DNA of 64,000 nucleotides from Neobacillus sp. CF12 (GCF_030348765.1 NZ_JAUCEU010000007.1:4089501-4153500), one strand, 5' to 3'. Positions 1 through 7,655 are shown, counted from the first letter of the stretch. Notes: a model not told the origin generated them from the sequence alone. Made by a program: numbers and translations.

Positions 1-1
1 T

Positions 2-433
2 GATCATGTAGTGAATCAACCTAACCATAATTGGCTCCGGCAGTGTGGGGAGGAGACACTCAGACAATACGAGGCAGTGCAAAGGGATTGCCAAAGTGAT
101 GTCAATTGGATGAAGGAATTGCAGTTATTTTATGAGAATGACCATCTATTTGTCAGTCACGCAGGAATCTCACAGCAATCAGCCAATCCTTTTAATGAAG
201 AGGATAGTTTTGGGATTCTATGGAATCGAAGTCCTTTAACGAACATCAATAAATTGCAAATCATTGGTCACACACCATGTGAAGAGCCGAAATATGATGA
301 ACAAAGTCATTCTTGGAATATCGATACAGGTGCCGCCTACACGGGTTATTTAACGGGCGTGAAATTCAGTCACAGTGGGGAAATGATTGAATTTATTAAA
401 GAAGATACCGATGCTAGAGATAGAAACTCGTAG
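2..433 (+). CDS. PPP-family metallophosphoesterase, C-terminal part (5' end outside window)
   Basis: The reading frame is open to the left edge of the window, so the annotated fragment is the last 143 codons of a longer gene. The GTG at 11 is an internal codon rather than a convincing start. Visible landmarks are FVSHAGI, LWNR, IIGHTP and a final WNIDTGAAYTGYLTGV stretch. These are the C-terminal signature blocks of bacterial serine/threonine-type PPP phosphatases and related symmetric dinucleoside tetraphosphatases, with His residues expected to bind the two-metal centre. The N-terminal GDxHG and GDxxDRG metal-binding blocks would lie upstream and cannot be seen. Substrate (phosphoprotein or dinucleotide) cannot be decided from this part. 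The gene ends at a hairpin shared with the convergent exporter gene. Confidence 0.8.
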   Translation, partial: DHVVNQPNHNWLRQCGEETLRQYEAVQRDCQSDVNWMKELQLFYENDHLFVSHAGISQQSANPFNEEDSFGILWNRSPLTNINKLQIIGHTPCEEPKYDEQSHSWNIDTGAAYTGYLTGVKFSHSGEMIEFIKEDTDARDRNS

Positions 434-441
434 ATGTGGAA

Positions 442-470
442 AAAGCAGTGGAATGCCACTGCTTTCAATT
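442..470. terminator. bidirectional intrinsic terminator
   Basis: A 10-bp perfect stem (442-451 with 456-465, loop AATG) lies between the convergent phosphatase and LysE-type genes. It is followed by a short T-rich stretch on the plus strand and by five Ts on the minus strand, so it can serve both genes. Confidence 0.7.
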
Positions 471-1108
471 TACTGATGTGCCTTTTCCAGCGCTAGTTTG
501 ATCCCGAAACCAATCAGGACGGTGCCGGTGATTCCTTCCATTACACTTTGGGTTTTAGGCTTTTTCATAAAAGTACTAATCTGGTTCAACAGGTAGATAT
601 AGAAGAAAAACCAGACGACAGTTAACAGTGTATAGGTGATTCCCATAATGAGAAACGGAACAAAGTGATGGCTGTCGGAATTGACGAACTGGGGCAGGAA
701 AGTCAGAAAAAATACAGCAACTTTTGGGTTTAAGAGATTCGTTAGGAATCCCTGCTTGAAACAGGATTTCCCTTCATACTTGCTCTCGGCAGGCATTTCG
801 GTGGCGGCCATTTTATTCAGTTTCAATGCCCATAATGTCTTGATGCCTAGAAAAACTAAATAGGCCGCACCGAAATATTTGAAAACAGAAAATAAAAAAG
901 CGGATTTCACAATAATCGCAGAAAGTCCGACAACCGCAGCCAAAGTATGAATGAGCAGGGCACAGCACGTGCCAAAAACCGTTCGAAATCCGCCGCTTTT
1001 TCCTAGTGTAATGGTGTTTTTTGTTGCAATAGCTGTATCAGGACCAGGTAAAATAATCAGCAAAATACACATAATTACAAACAAATAGAAGTTCTCCAAG
1101 CTCCTCAA
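470..1108 (-). CDS. LysE/RhtB-family amino-acid exporter
   Basis: The 212-residue protein is almost entirely hydrophobic, with about six membrane segments, the usual size and layout of LysE/RhtB exporters. The N-terminal LPGPDTAI segment at about residues 20-27 matches the family's conserved PGP block in the first membrane helix. The motif GFLTNLLNPKVAVFFLTFLPQF in the middle, here split between residues about 119-140, is the family's NPK-containing hallmark. Members export amino acids such as lysine, homoserine or threonine; the substrate here is unknown. The start ATG at 1108 is followed directly by the first membrane helix. The gene converges on the upstream phosphatase and stands alone. 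Confidence 0.88.
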   Translation of the reverse strand: MRSLENFYLFVIMCILLIILPGPDTAIATKNTITLGKSGGFRTVFGTCCALLIHTLAAVVGLSAIIVKSAFLFSVFKYFGAAYLVFLGIKTLWALKLNKMAATEMPAESKYEGKSCFKQGFLTNLLNPKVAVFFLTFLPQFVNSDSHHFVPFLIMGITYTLLTVVWFFFYIYLLNQISTFMKKPKTQSVMEGITGTVLIGFGIKLALEKAHQ

Positions 1109-1260
1109 CTCCTTTATTGAGTATATATATAGTTAGACTTAATTTACCATAATTTTTCTGAATTGTGTTTTTATTTTTAGAGATTCTTTTTTAAAATAGT
1201 GGAAACAATCAACTTTTCTCGAATTGAGTAAAGTTGTTATTTTATGGGAGGAGGGAAAAA

Positions 1261-1746
1261 ATGCAAAAAAAACTAGACCACGCAATAACATTACGCAATG
1301 AAGGAAAACAGAAGGAATCCAATGAATTGCTTGTAACATTAGCGGTAGAGCACCTAAAAGATGCGTATGTTCAGTATCAATGTGCATGGAGTTTTGATTT
1401 ACTAGGAAAGGAAACGGAAGCAATTCCGTTTTATGAAAAAGCGATTGACCTGGGGCTGTCGGGAAAGGATTTAGAGGGAGCAATACTAGGGTTGGGGAGT
1501 TCCTACAGGACAATAGGGGAATATGAAAAAGCTCAAACCGTTTTTCAAAAGGGAATGGAAGAATTCCCAAACAATCGCGCTTTAAAGGTTTTCTACTCGA
1601 TGGCCCTTTATAACCTTAAAGAGCATGACCATGCGATGGAGATCCTGCTTACATGCCTGATCGAAACGACGTCGGACGAGGAAATCCTACATTATAAAAG
1701 AGCGATTCATTTCTATTCTGATAAATTGGATAAAGTTTGGAAGTAA
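1261..1746 (+). CDS. tetratricopeptide-repeat protein
   Basis: The ATG at 1261 is chosen over the upstream TTG at 1234 because a strong GGGAGGAGGG ribosome binding site sits five bases in front of it. The 161-residue protein is soluble and helical and has TPR-type pairs of helices: YVQYQCAWSFDLLGKETEAIPFYEKAI at about residues 39-65 in two halves, a second unit around GLGSSYRTIGEYEKAQTVF and a third around FYSMALYNLKEHDHAMEIL. TPR proteins are protein-protein interaction scaffolds; the partner is unknown. Similar small TPR proteins are common in Bacillus genomes, often without an assigned role. The gene is monocistronic and converges on a DinB-fold gene. Confidence 0.85.
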   Translation: MQKKLDHAITLRNEGKQKESNELLVTLAVEHLKDAYVQYQCAWSFDLLGKETEAIPFYEKAIDLGLSGKDLEGAILGLGSSYRTIGEYEKAQTVFQKGMEEFPNNRALKVFYSMALYNLKEHDHAMEILLTCLIETTSDEEILHYKRAIHFYSDKLDKVWK

Positions 1747-1780
1747 GCGCAGGAGAGGTTTCCCTCTTTTGTGCTTACTT
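1741..1780. terminator. hairpin between convergent genes
   Basis: A two-part stem pairs AAGTAAGC (1741-1748) with GCTTACTT (1773-1780) and an inner purine-rich arm with CCTCTTTT. It spans the stop codons of both the TPR and the DinB-fold gene. There is no strong T-run, so termination is only inferred from position. Confidence 0.4.
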
Positions 1781-2236
1781 CATGCATTTTTTTAAATCAA
1801 TAATCGTTTGCAAATGCATCCCTTCATGAAAAATCGTTCGAACGAGAACTTGTTCGATGGTATGCATGCCCATTTCTGTTGGCGGGAATTCTTCTTCTAG
1901 TCGATGACCGTAGGCAGCAGCAATCTCAGAAGGCTGGTTTTTCAACAGTTCCTTCAACTCTTCTAGCGAAGGTGTCTCAGAGGTAAAGTCAGCTGGTGAG
2001 GTCCCATAGCCAAACCAAGTATTAAATTGTCCTGGAACGATAGCTTTTTCCTTCGTAACCGCCTGGATCCATAAATACTGATCGAGGTAGATATGGCCAA
2101 GATTCCAGCGGATATTATTGTTGAATCCTTTTGGAATCACTTCAGCTTCTTCCTCTGTGACATTTTCTAGTACACCTAAAATATAACTTCGATAGGTTTC
2201 CAATTGGGTAAATAATACTTCATGGCGATGATTCAT
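1775..2236 (-). CDS. DinB-superfamily protein
   Basis: The start is placed at the ATG at 2236 (MNHRHEVLF) because an AAGGAGG site lies seven bases upstream; the longer frame to 2323 runs through a terminator hairpin and is not used. The 153-residue product has the four-helix DinB fold layout: an N-terminal helix, the RWNLGHIYLDQYLWI segment near residue 37 with a metal-ligand-type His, and the C-terminal TIFHEGMHLQTIIDLKK segment with a paired His motif. DinB-fold proteins are metal-binding and include bacillithiol transferases and damage-inducible proteins. The precise reaction is unknown. A second DinB-fold gene lies just upstream on the same strand but is separated by a terminator. Confidence 0.8.
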   Translation of the reverse strand: MNHRHEVLFTQLETYRSYILGVLENVTEEEAEVIPKGFNNNIRWNLGHIYLDQYLWIQAVTKEKAIVPGQFNTWFGYGTSPADFTSETPSLEELKELLKNQPSEIAAAYGHRLEEEFPPTEMGMHTIEQVLVRTIFHEGMHLQTIIDLKKCMK

Positions 2237-2302
2237 CTGCATGCCTCCTTTTTTCACTAGCATTGTATTCGCTAAAACAGATGTACTTCCTGCCATTCTT
2301 GC

Positions 2303-2333
2303 AAAAAAAATACTGACTTGCAAAAAAGTCAGT
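2303..2333 (-). terminator. intrinsic terminator of the upstream DinB gene
   Basis: On the minus strand an 8-bp stem (2326-2333 with 2312-2319) is followed by eight Ts. It lies between the two DinB-fold genes, so they are probably transcribed separately. A second GC-rich hairpin (about 2339-2362) sits just upstream of it. Confidence 0.75.
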
Positions 2334-2394
2334 GGAGGTGGCGCGAGGTGCTTCCTCGCCCCTAATATAGTATATTCAAGAAGGTTTAAAAGTG

Positions 2395-2862
2395 TTACAG
2401 TCTCTGAATATAGTTCTTTTTTACTCGCTCAATCTGTCGAATGTGTCCTCGTACATGTTCCACACGATACTCTAGCAATTGTTTGAAGGTAAAGTGACCT
2501 GCGTCTGCATATACCCCGATCCGCTCCCATTGTTGTGAGGTCAGTTGTTCCAAAATAGGCAACATACTAGACCGCAGCATTTTGAATAGGAGAAGATGTT
2601 GTTCTCTGTCCAATTGTTCATACCGCAAAACACTCGCCCATGCATTCTGGTCAACCGACATCAAAAGGGGCTCATCCTCAGCCAAAACCTTTTTTAGCCT
2701 TTGCGTCGAGACGAGTTCAGAATCAGCTACATGAATAAGAATCTGATGAATGCTCCATTTAGTAGATCCTGGCTGAAAGTGAAACTCTTCTTCAGATAAA
2801 CCATCAGTGGCTTCCCGCAGCATTTGGTACCCCTGGCTATACTCATTAATCAATTTTTCCAT
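2395..2862 (-). CDS. DinB-superfamily (YfiT/BstA-like) protein
   Basis: The 155-residue protein is a DinB-fold four-helix bundle. Landmarks are FHFQPGSTKWSIHQILIHV in two parts at about residues 28-46, followed by ADSE with an N-terminal metal-ligand His, and the C-terminal EHVRGHIRQIER segment carrying two His residues. This spacing matches the YfiT/BstA-type metal-dependent transferases and hydrolases, some of which use bacillithiol; the substrate here is unknown. The start ATG at 2862 has an upstream AGGAGGTTAAAT ribosome binding site on the minus strand. The product differs clearly from the neighbouring DinB-fold protein, so this is not a recent duplication. Confidence 0.83.
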   Translation of the reverse strand: MEKLINEYSQGYQMLREATDGLSEEEFHFQPGSTKWSIHQILIHVADSELVSTQRLKKVLAEDEPLLMSVDQNAWASVLRYEQLDREQHLLLFKMLRSSMLPILEQLTSQQWERIGVYADAGHFTFKQLLEYRVEHVRGHIRQIERVKKNYIQRL

Positions 2863-2928
2863 ATTTAACCTCCTGCAATAAAAGGATATCGTAACAAATT
2901 ATAGAATTAAACTTATTAGGAAAGGTGT

Positions 2929-3924
2929 GTGGCTTTTATTTTTCAAAGTTTGATTTCCTATGTGGAAGACATAAAAGAACGTAATCATAGCAGCGGTGCT
3001 GCACTCGTAATAATAAAAGACAACAAAGTAGTGTTAGAACATTATAGCGGCTATCATTCTAATGCAGCCAATTCTCTGCCAATTTATGAAAGCTCACAGT
3101 TTAATATTGCTTCTGCGAGAAAGAGTTACTTAGGCTTATGTGTGGCGTACGCATTATATGAGGGGAAAATCAAAAGTTTGGATGACTTAGCGGTAGAGTA
3201 CTTCGATGCATACGACACAAACCTACTAGGGAAAACAACGATTAGAGATTTGGTTACCCATTCCCACGGTTTACATGAGATAGATGGTGTGATGTTTCGA
3301 GAGTTCCCGCCAGGAGAGAATTGGGCGTATCGAGGAATTAACATTGTAATGATGACAGAGTTGATAAACAAGCTTTATGGTAAGAGTTTTCCTGAATTCC
3401 TGAAAGAAAGGGTATTCCACCCATTAGGAATGAAAGAAACGTTTTGGCATACGGAACCCAATGAAAAACTGGTACAGGTTGTTGACGACCCCAACGCGCC
3501 TGCGACTTATAAATTAGGCCAAACGATTGATGGAATGGAATCAAACCTGCATACCTCAGCTCGGGAGTTTGCCCAATGGGGGAATATGCATTTGAACAAG
3601 GGAATGCAGATTGTTCCTGAAGAAGTGATTCAATTGGCAACGCAAGCCCATAATCCTTTTTATAAAAATAAAGACCTTCCACAAAACGGATTGTTCTGGT
3701 ATGTCCAAGATACACCAGCAATAAGAAGTGAGATCGGAGAAAAAGTGCCGAAAGGGTCATATCAAATTTTAGGCATTACCGGGCCAACGCTGCTCGTTGT
3801 TCCAGAATACAATCTCGTCGTCGCAAAAATGTACAATAAAAGATATAACTATGGAGGTAGTAATTACCTTCATTACTTAAGAGAGTTCAGTAATTTAGTA
3901 GCAGATACATTTAGGAGGTTTTAG
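2929..3924 (+). CDS. beta-lactamase-fold serine hydrolase (class C-like)
   Basis: The 331-residue protein starts at GTG 2929, four bases after AGGAAAGG. It has the SxxK catalytic tetrad SARK in the FNIASARKSYLG block near residue 64, the usual first catalytic motif of penicillin-binding-protein-like and class C beta-lactamase-like esterases. The HSHGLHEIDG block and a YRGIN (YxN-type) motif follow at the expected distances, and the helical EFLKERVFHPLGM segment is typical of the family. There is no signal peptide, so it is probably cytoplasmic, unlike true beta-lactamases. Members include esterases, amidases and peptidases, and the substrate is unknown. The reductase gene begins one base after its stop, so the two are probably co-transcribed. 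Confidence 0.85.
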   Translation: MAFIFQSLISYVEDIKERNHSSGAALVIIKDNKVVLEHYSGYHSNAANSLPIYESSQFNIASARKSYLGLCVAYALYEGKIKSLDDLAVEYFDAYDTNLLGKTTIRDLVTHSHGLHEIDGVMFREFPPGENWAYRGINIVMMTELINKLYGKSFPEFLKERVFHPLGMKETFWHTEPNEKLVQVVDDPNAPATYKLGQTIDGMESNLHTSAREFAQWGNMHLNKGMQIVPEEVIQLATQAHNPFYKNKDLPQNGLFWYVQDTPAIRSEIGEKVPKGSYQILGITGPTLLVVPEYNLVVAKMYNKRYNYGGSNYLHYLREFSNLVADTFRRF

Positions 3925-3925
3925 T

Positions 3926-4453
3926 ATGGAAAGTAAATTGGTATTTTACGGAGCAATCAGTTTGGATGGGTACCTTGCACGGGAGGACCATGCATTGGAT
4001 TGGTTATTTGGTACGGAGGGGGAAGCGGAAACGGGTTATCAGGCGTTTTATGATAGCGTAGACATCATTTTAATGGGTAGAAATACGTATGACCAAATCG
4101 CAATCCTGTCACCCGATGCCTTTCCGTATGAAGGCAAGCCTTGTTATGTCTTCTCGCGTACGTTGAAGGGGGAGAATGAACATGTGACGTTTATCAATGA
4201 GGATATTGCGGATTTTGCAAAATCCCTGAAGGAGCAAGAGGGCAAACGGATTTGGATGGTGGGAGGCGGTGAAGTCCTGCAGCACCTCCTGCGAGCAAAA
4301 CTTATGGATGAGTTTATCATCCAAGTTGCTCCAGTCATCATTGGGCGTGGAATTCCGTTGTTTGTGCCAGGGGACCAGGAAAACGAACTCACACTGGTTG
4401 ATGTTCGTCGTTACAAACAGTTTGCTGAGTTGTATTATCTACGTAAGAGCTGA
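3926..4453 (+). CDS. RibD C-terminal/dihydrofolate reductase-like protein
   Basis: The 175-residue product matches the RibD C-terminal/DHFR-like NADPH reductase family. It has an N-terminal GAISLDGYLAR strand-loop, DIILMGRNTYDQ at about residue 50, YVFSRTLKG, the nucleotide-binding IWMVGGGEVLQHLL segment near 110-123, and PVIIGRGIPLF near the C-terminus. These proteins are mostly of unknown substrate; a few reduce folate or riboflavin precursors. The AGGAGG site at 3913-3918 lies inside the end of the upstream hydrolase gene, and the two frames are separated by one base, which suggests translational coupling. Cytoplasmic. Confidence 0.85.
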   Translation: MESKLVFYGAISLDGYLAREDHALDWLFGTEGEAETGYQAFYDSVDIILMGRNTYDQIAILSPDAFPYEGKPCYVFSRTLKGENEHVTFINEDIADFAKSLKEQEGKRIWMVGGGEVLQHLLRAKLMDEFIIQVAPVIIGRGIPLFVPGDQENELTLVDVRRYKQFAELYYLRKS

Positions 4454-4475
4454 TTTCCAGTGGTCCCTAGCAGTC

Positions 4476-4811
4476 TTATCTGGTTGTTTCCTGATAAGTA
4501 ACGTTGGTGACTTGTTGTGTCTGGTTATTAAATTCAATACTTACATATACACCGAATTCTTTTTGATTCTCTTTTAACCAAAATTTGAATCTTTCCGTTG
4601 AGGTAAGATCGCCATTATTTCTTCCAACATAGAGATAATCAACGACTTTGGCATTTGGATACTTTTCCTTTACCTTATCTTGCGCCAAAACACTCCACTT
4701 CGCATACGGAGGTATAGGTTTTTGTTGCGCATGTGCTGGTTGTTCGAAAAGAATGGGATAGGAAAGAGTAGAGCCAAAAAGGATTGAAAAACATACGAAC
4801 AGCTTTTTCAT
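4476..4811 (-). CDS. DUF3889-type small secreted protein
   Basis: The 111-residue protein has an N-terminal signal peptide (KKLFVCFSILFGSTLSYPIL, cleavage probably after the AHA near residue 28). The short mature domain carries YAKWSVLAQDKVKEKYP and VVDYLYVGR, followed by FKFWLKE and GVYVSIEF. I recognise this pattern as the DUF3889 family of Bacillaceae, whose function is unknown. The ribosome binding site on the minus strand is GGGGGAAAC just before the ATG. It faces the reductase gene convergently and has no operon partners. Confidence 0.75.
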   Translation of the reverse strand: MKKLFVCFSILFGSTLSYPILFEQPAHAQQKPIPPYAKWSVLAQDKVKEKYPNAKVVDYLYVGRNNGDLTSTERFKFWLKENQKEFGVYVSIEFNNQTQQVTNVTYQETTR

Positions 4812-4923
4812 GTTGTTTCCCCCTTTGTTCTACCTATTATCATGTTGTTCACTGTAAATTATGTACTTGGCTTTATAATTAGGACAATAGACCCGTCCAA
4901 TAGGAAAATAGAGGTGCTTAGAT

Positions 4924-5589
4924 TTGAAAAAAAGAATTGGCTGCCTGCATGCCCATTATTCGAATATCAGCTATATCGAAAACGCACTTTCGGCTTTTGA
5001 TGTACAGCTGAGTCATTTCGTTGACCCGGGATTGATGCAGCGAGTAATGACCGACGAGAGCTTCACGGTGTCAGAAGCAAAAAAGAAAGTAAAGGAACAA
5101 GTAGAATGGATAGCGCAATCCGGCGTGGATGCTATTCTTATCACTTGTACGAATTATATTGCCTTAATGGAGCAGATTACGGTTGACGTGCCAATCATTA
5201 AAATGGATGAACCGTACTTTGAGGCCATTTGTAAAAACGATCAGCACCAAATGATCCTGTTTACGAATCCTGATACCGTACCTGGAACGATGAATAGGCT
5301 CCAGCAGTATGCAAAACTCCATCAGAAAACGCTGGAAATCGAGGTTGTGGTCATCGAGAATACCTTTGAATTAATTATGAGCGGAAAAAATGAGGAGTAC
5401 AATAAAGCGGTGTGCGATTACATAATGAATTTGGACAGAAAAGACCATCTTTCAGTTGCTCAATTATCGATGGTGGATGCAGCAAAGAAGGTAGAGCGCG
5501 AGACTCCATCGGTGATCATCAATCCATTGAACACGCTGGTCTCGTCAATGGTCCATCAACTAAATTTAAAGAAGACGGAACAAAGATAA
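4924..5589 (+). CDS. Asp/Glu/hydantoin racemase-superfamily protein
   Basis: The start is TTG at 4924, preceded by GAGGTG. The 221-residue product has the ILITCTNYIALME block at about residues 75-87, whose Cys-Thr-Asn (CTN) resembles the catalytic cysteine strand of aspartate/glutamate/hydantoin racemases. IIKMDEPYFEAI and a C-terminal VIINPLNTLVSSM follow. The N-terminal first cysteine region (GCLHAHYSN) is less typical, and the usual second catalytic cysteine block is not obvious, so the enzyme may have diverged. Racemase activity is a family inference only. It ends at a shared terminator with the convergent ABM gene. Confidence 0.65.
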   Translation: MKKRIGCLHAHYSNISYIENALSAFDVQLSHFVDPGLMQRVMTDESFTVSEAKKKVKEQVEWIAQSGVDAILITCTNYIALMEQITVDVPIIKMDEPYFEAICKNDQHQMILFTNPDTVPGTMNRLQQYAKLHQKTLEIEVVVIENTFELIMSGKNEEYNKAVCDYIMNLDRKDHLSVAQLSMVDAAKKVERETPSVIINPLNTLVSSMVHQLNLKKTEQR

Positions 5590-5605
5590 CCTTTGTTCCG
5601 TTTTG
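5575..5605. terminator. bidirectional terminator
   Basis: An 11-bp perfect stem (5575-5585 with 5591-5601) has a five-base loop, a TTTGCTT tail on the plus strand and a purine-rich tail on the minus strand. It lies between convergent genes and overlaps the stop of the racemase-like gene. Confidence 0.7.
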
Positions 5606-5608
5606 CTT

Positions 5609-5914
5609 CTATAGCCCTTTTCCACCTCTAGGAACAAGGGTCGAAATTCTCTCCATTCCGGCAAGAATTGGTTTTGCCCGATTGATCAAGGTTTGTGTGG
5701 ATTCAAGTGATAACGAGTCCTGATGAGCACTCTCGCTGCTCCATACTTCATAGACATACACAGCATTCGCTTCTTCCGGCGACACACTGACAAGATATAG
5801 TTCGCACTCATCATGATTCTGCAACGATTCTGCTGCCTCTAAAAGGATTGTTTCCAGCTGTTCCCGTTTGCCTTCTATTGCAATCAACTTACCGTATATC
5901 CCAAACTTCCCCAT
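5609..5914 (-). CDS. ABM-fold (putative quinol) monooxygenase
   Basis: The 101-residue product fits the small antibiotic-biosynthesis-monooxygenase fold: an N-terminal FGIYGKLIAIEGKREQLETI strand-helix, ELYLVSVSPEEANAVYVYEV in the centre and a SAHQDSL helix. Small stand-alone members are often annotated as quinol or heme monooxygenases; the activity is not established here. The ATG at 5914 is preferred over that at 5920 because AGGAGG lies at a normal seven-base spacing for the former and only two for the latter. No operon partner is seen. Confidence 0.75.
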   Translation of the reverse strand: MGKFGIYGKLIAIEGKREQLETILLEAAESLQNHDECELYLVSVSPEEANAVYVYEVWSSESAHQDSLSLESTQTLINRAKPILAGMERISTLVPRGGKGL

Positions 5915-6016
5915 AGTCATTCCTCCTAGTTTACCTTACCATTCTACCTTCATCGTCTTTTTTCCTGTTTTATAAACGTAAACTAAATTTTTTACCAGGA
6001 TATTGGGCAATTTAAG

Positions 6017-6676
6017 ATGAAAAATACGATCGAGGCAGGGATTCCCATGAGTTCTCAACATACGGAGGCATTAAATAAGTTAATCAAAGCACAACGAGAG
6101 GGAGCGAGCAATTGGCTGCGCTACTGGCAAGAGTATTCTGCCTTTGATACCTGGCAATTTTGGTTTCATGTGATTATGTTTGTGGCCCCGCTTGTTGTTC
6201 TGTATTTTGCAATGGATTGGAAACGGGCACTCCAGCTTGGTTTTTTTGGGTTCAATGTGCACGTTTGGTTTGCGTATTTTGATGATTTCGGTTCGACTCA
6301 AGCACTTTGGACCTATCCTTATAAGATGGTTCCCTTTGTATCACACAGCCTCGGAATGGATGCGTCGTTGGTGCCCGTCCTGTTTATCTTGGTATACCAA
6401 TGGACGATTAAACATAAGAAAAATTATTACCTGTATACTCTGCTATTAAGTTTATTCCTTTCCTTTGTTCTAAAACCAATCTTTGTCATGCATAATCTGT
6501 TCAAATTCAACTCATGGGCAAATTATTTTCACCTGTTTTTAAGCTATGTCGTGATCATTGTCTTATCAAAGGTTATTACCGATATCTTCATCCGTTTTCA
6601 AAAAAATGCGATCGAGAAAGATGTCCATGATAAAACAACCAAAAAGAGAAAAAAGAGAAGTTTGATTAAAAGCTAA
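6017..6676 (+). CDS. CBO0543-like multipass membrane protein
   Basis: The 219-residue protein has about five or six membrane helices after a roughly 45-residue soluble N-terminus (WQFWFHVIMFVAPLVVLYF is the first clear helix), and a very basic C-terminal tail rich in Lys and Arg. The HVWFAYFDDFG and LKPIFVMHNLFKFNSW segments are typical of what is annotated as CBO0543-family membrane proteins in Bacillaceae. Their function is unknown. The ATG at 6047 is a possible alternative start. A second, shorter member of the same kind lies nearby on the opposite strand. Confidence 0.7.
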   Translation: MKNTIEAGIPMSSQHTEALNKLIKAQREGASNWLRYWQEYSAFDTWQFWFHVIMFVAPLVVLYFAMDWKRALQLGFFGFNVHVWFAYFDDFGSTQALWTYPYKMVPFVSHSLGMDASLVPVLFILVYQWTIKHKKNYYLYTLLLSLFLSFVLKPIFVMHNLFKFNSWANYFHLFLSYVVIIVLSKVITDIFIRFQKNAIEKDVHDKTTKKRKKRSLIKS

Positions 6677-6685
6677 TTTTGGTTC

Positions 6686-6780
6686 CCCTGCATAGGGTGT
6701 GGCTCTATCTGCGAAAAGGGAGTCTCTACCCGCGGAAATGATTTGTTTACCTGCCTAATTAACGAGTCATCTGCAATTTT
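6686..6780. repeat. 21-bp phased CTGC array
   Basis: The word (A)CCTGC or a one-base variant recurs at 6688, 6709, 6730, 6751 and 6771 (position of the CTGC/CCGC core), spacing 21, 21, 21 and 20. Bases between the words are not conserved except for short follow-ups such as GAAA, GGAAATGA and CTAATT. The same words in the same spacing occur at 50.5-51.1 kb. It lies in the gap between the membrane-protein gene and the small CxxC gene. Confidence 0.75.
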
Positions 6781-6822
6781 CACCTTAACCAACTATCCTA
6801 CAAACAACAGGGAGCCTAACTC

Positions 6823-7050
6823 ATGAACTATCGTGAAGCACATCGTTTCAGTAGTCATCACCGAAAGGAACTTGAGAAAGATCAGGCATGTGGATGTTTT
6901 CATTGCACTAAAATCTTTAATCCTGCTGAAATCACAGACTGGGTGGATGATGAGGATACAGCACTATGCCCTTATTGTGGGATTGATTCGGTGATTGGGG
7001 AGAGTTCGGGATTTCCGATAACAGATAAAGGATTGATTAAAGCTGAATGA
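6823..7050 (+). CDS. small zinc-ribbon-like cytoplasmic protein
   Basis: The 75-residue protein has two CxxC pairs (CGCFHC at about 24-29 and CPYC at about 50-53), an arrangement expected for a single structural zinc ribbon, with a WVDDEDTALCPYCG stretch between them. Proteins of this size and pattern are common uncharacterised cytoplasmic proteins in Firmicutes. A ribosome binding site (AGGGAG) lies nine bases before the ATG. Its last 79 bases overlap the end of the convergent membrane-protein gene. Confidence 0.72.
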   Translation: MNYREAHRFSSHHRKELEKDQACGCFHCTKIFNPAEITDWVDDEDTALCPYCGIDSVIGESSGFPITDKGLIKAE

Positions 7051-7439
7051 GTCAGGCTCCACCACCCGTAACGGAAAAAGCCCCACGGCTCAGGTAACAA
7101 GGTAATAAACTCATAGCAAAGTAATATTACTTCCCATACTGCAATATAAGCAATACGTTTTACTACTGAAGTATTAAATGGAAACGAATTCAAAAATAAT
7201 AAATTTACTGGTGGAATTAAGAGGGTATAACCGGGAAATGCGCTCCAATCGATCTCCTGTGAAACAAACCAGTAACCGTGATACTTTAAATCGATAAATG
7301 TATCGAAAAACACTTGGAAGCAACAGGTGAATATCCAAATGTGGAGAATCATGTTTCCTGAAAGCCTTTTAACCAGTTTGAATGCTAGAAAATTAAAGAC
7401 TATTACAGATCCGTAAAGTAATATCATTTTCCACCTCAA
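6972..7439 (-). CDS. CBO0543-like membrane protein
   Basis: The 155-residue product is strongly hydrophobic with four or five membrane helices. Blocks such as WIFTCCFQVFFDTFIDLKY, GYTLLIPPVNLLFLNSFPF and GWWSLTHS are typical of short CBO0543-family proteins. The role is unknown. The C-terminal 25 or so residues (after SLTHSALIN) are encoded inside the oppositely oriented CxxC gene; they look unlike a membrane protein end and may be read-through after loss of the original stop. The start ATG at 7439 follows GAGGTGG on the minus strand. Confidence 0.72.
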   Translation of the reverse strand: MRWKMILLYGSVIVFNFLAFKLVKRLSGNMILHIWIFTCCFQVFFDTFIDLKYHGYWFVSQEIDWSAFPGYTLLIPPVNLLFLNSFPFNTSVVKRIAYIAVWEVILLCYEFITLLPEPWGFFRYGWWSLTHSALINPLSVIGNPELSPITESIPQ

Positions 7440-7520
7440 GGGATTTCGTTAGTAATGGTTTTTCCGTTTTATTGGAAAATTATCCCTAAGGCATTTAACT
7501 ATTCATGCCTTTTTCAGCTT

Positions 7521-7610
7521 ACGTGCCAAAATAGTAGTTTATGTGCCAATTTGATTATTTACGTGCCGAATGTCGAATTTATGTGCCAAAATTCAATAAT
7601 ACGTGCCAAA
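7521..7610. repeat. 20-bp phased A(C/T)GTGCC array
   Basis: The ten-base word A(C/T)GTGCC(A/G)A(A/T) occurs at 7521, 7541, 7561, 7581 and 7601, exactly every 20 bases. The second base alternates C, T, C, T, C. The ten bases between copies are AT-rich and not conserved. The array lies between the membrane-protein gene (start 7439) and the terminator of the endopeptidase gene. A less exact related word occurs at about 7504. Confidence 0.8.
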
Positions 7611-7626
7611 CTGATTTCACACCATT

Positions 7627-7655
7627 AGAAAAAGCCAGGCATCAATGCCTGGCTT
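7627..7655 (-). terminator. intrinsic terminator of the LysM endopeptidase gene
   Basis: An 11-bp stem (7645-7655 with 7632-7642) with a two-base loop is followed on the minus strand by CTTTTTC. It lies seven bases beyond the stop codon of the endopeptidase gene. Confidence 0.8.

Noticed and set aside
1139..1570. Minus-strand frame of 143 codons
   Set aside because: It lies opposite the TPR gene, which has a good start site and recognisable repeats; the antisense product looks like no protein family.
2241..2323. N-terminal extension of the DinB-fold protein to 2323
   Set aside because: It would be translated from within a terminator hairpin; ATG 2236 has a proper AAGGAGG site.
3338..3760. 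Minus-strand frame of 140 codons inside the serine hydrolase gene
   Set aside because: The plus-strand gene carries catalytic motifs; the antisense frame is a composition shadow.
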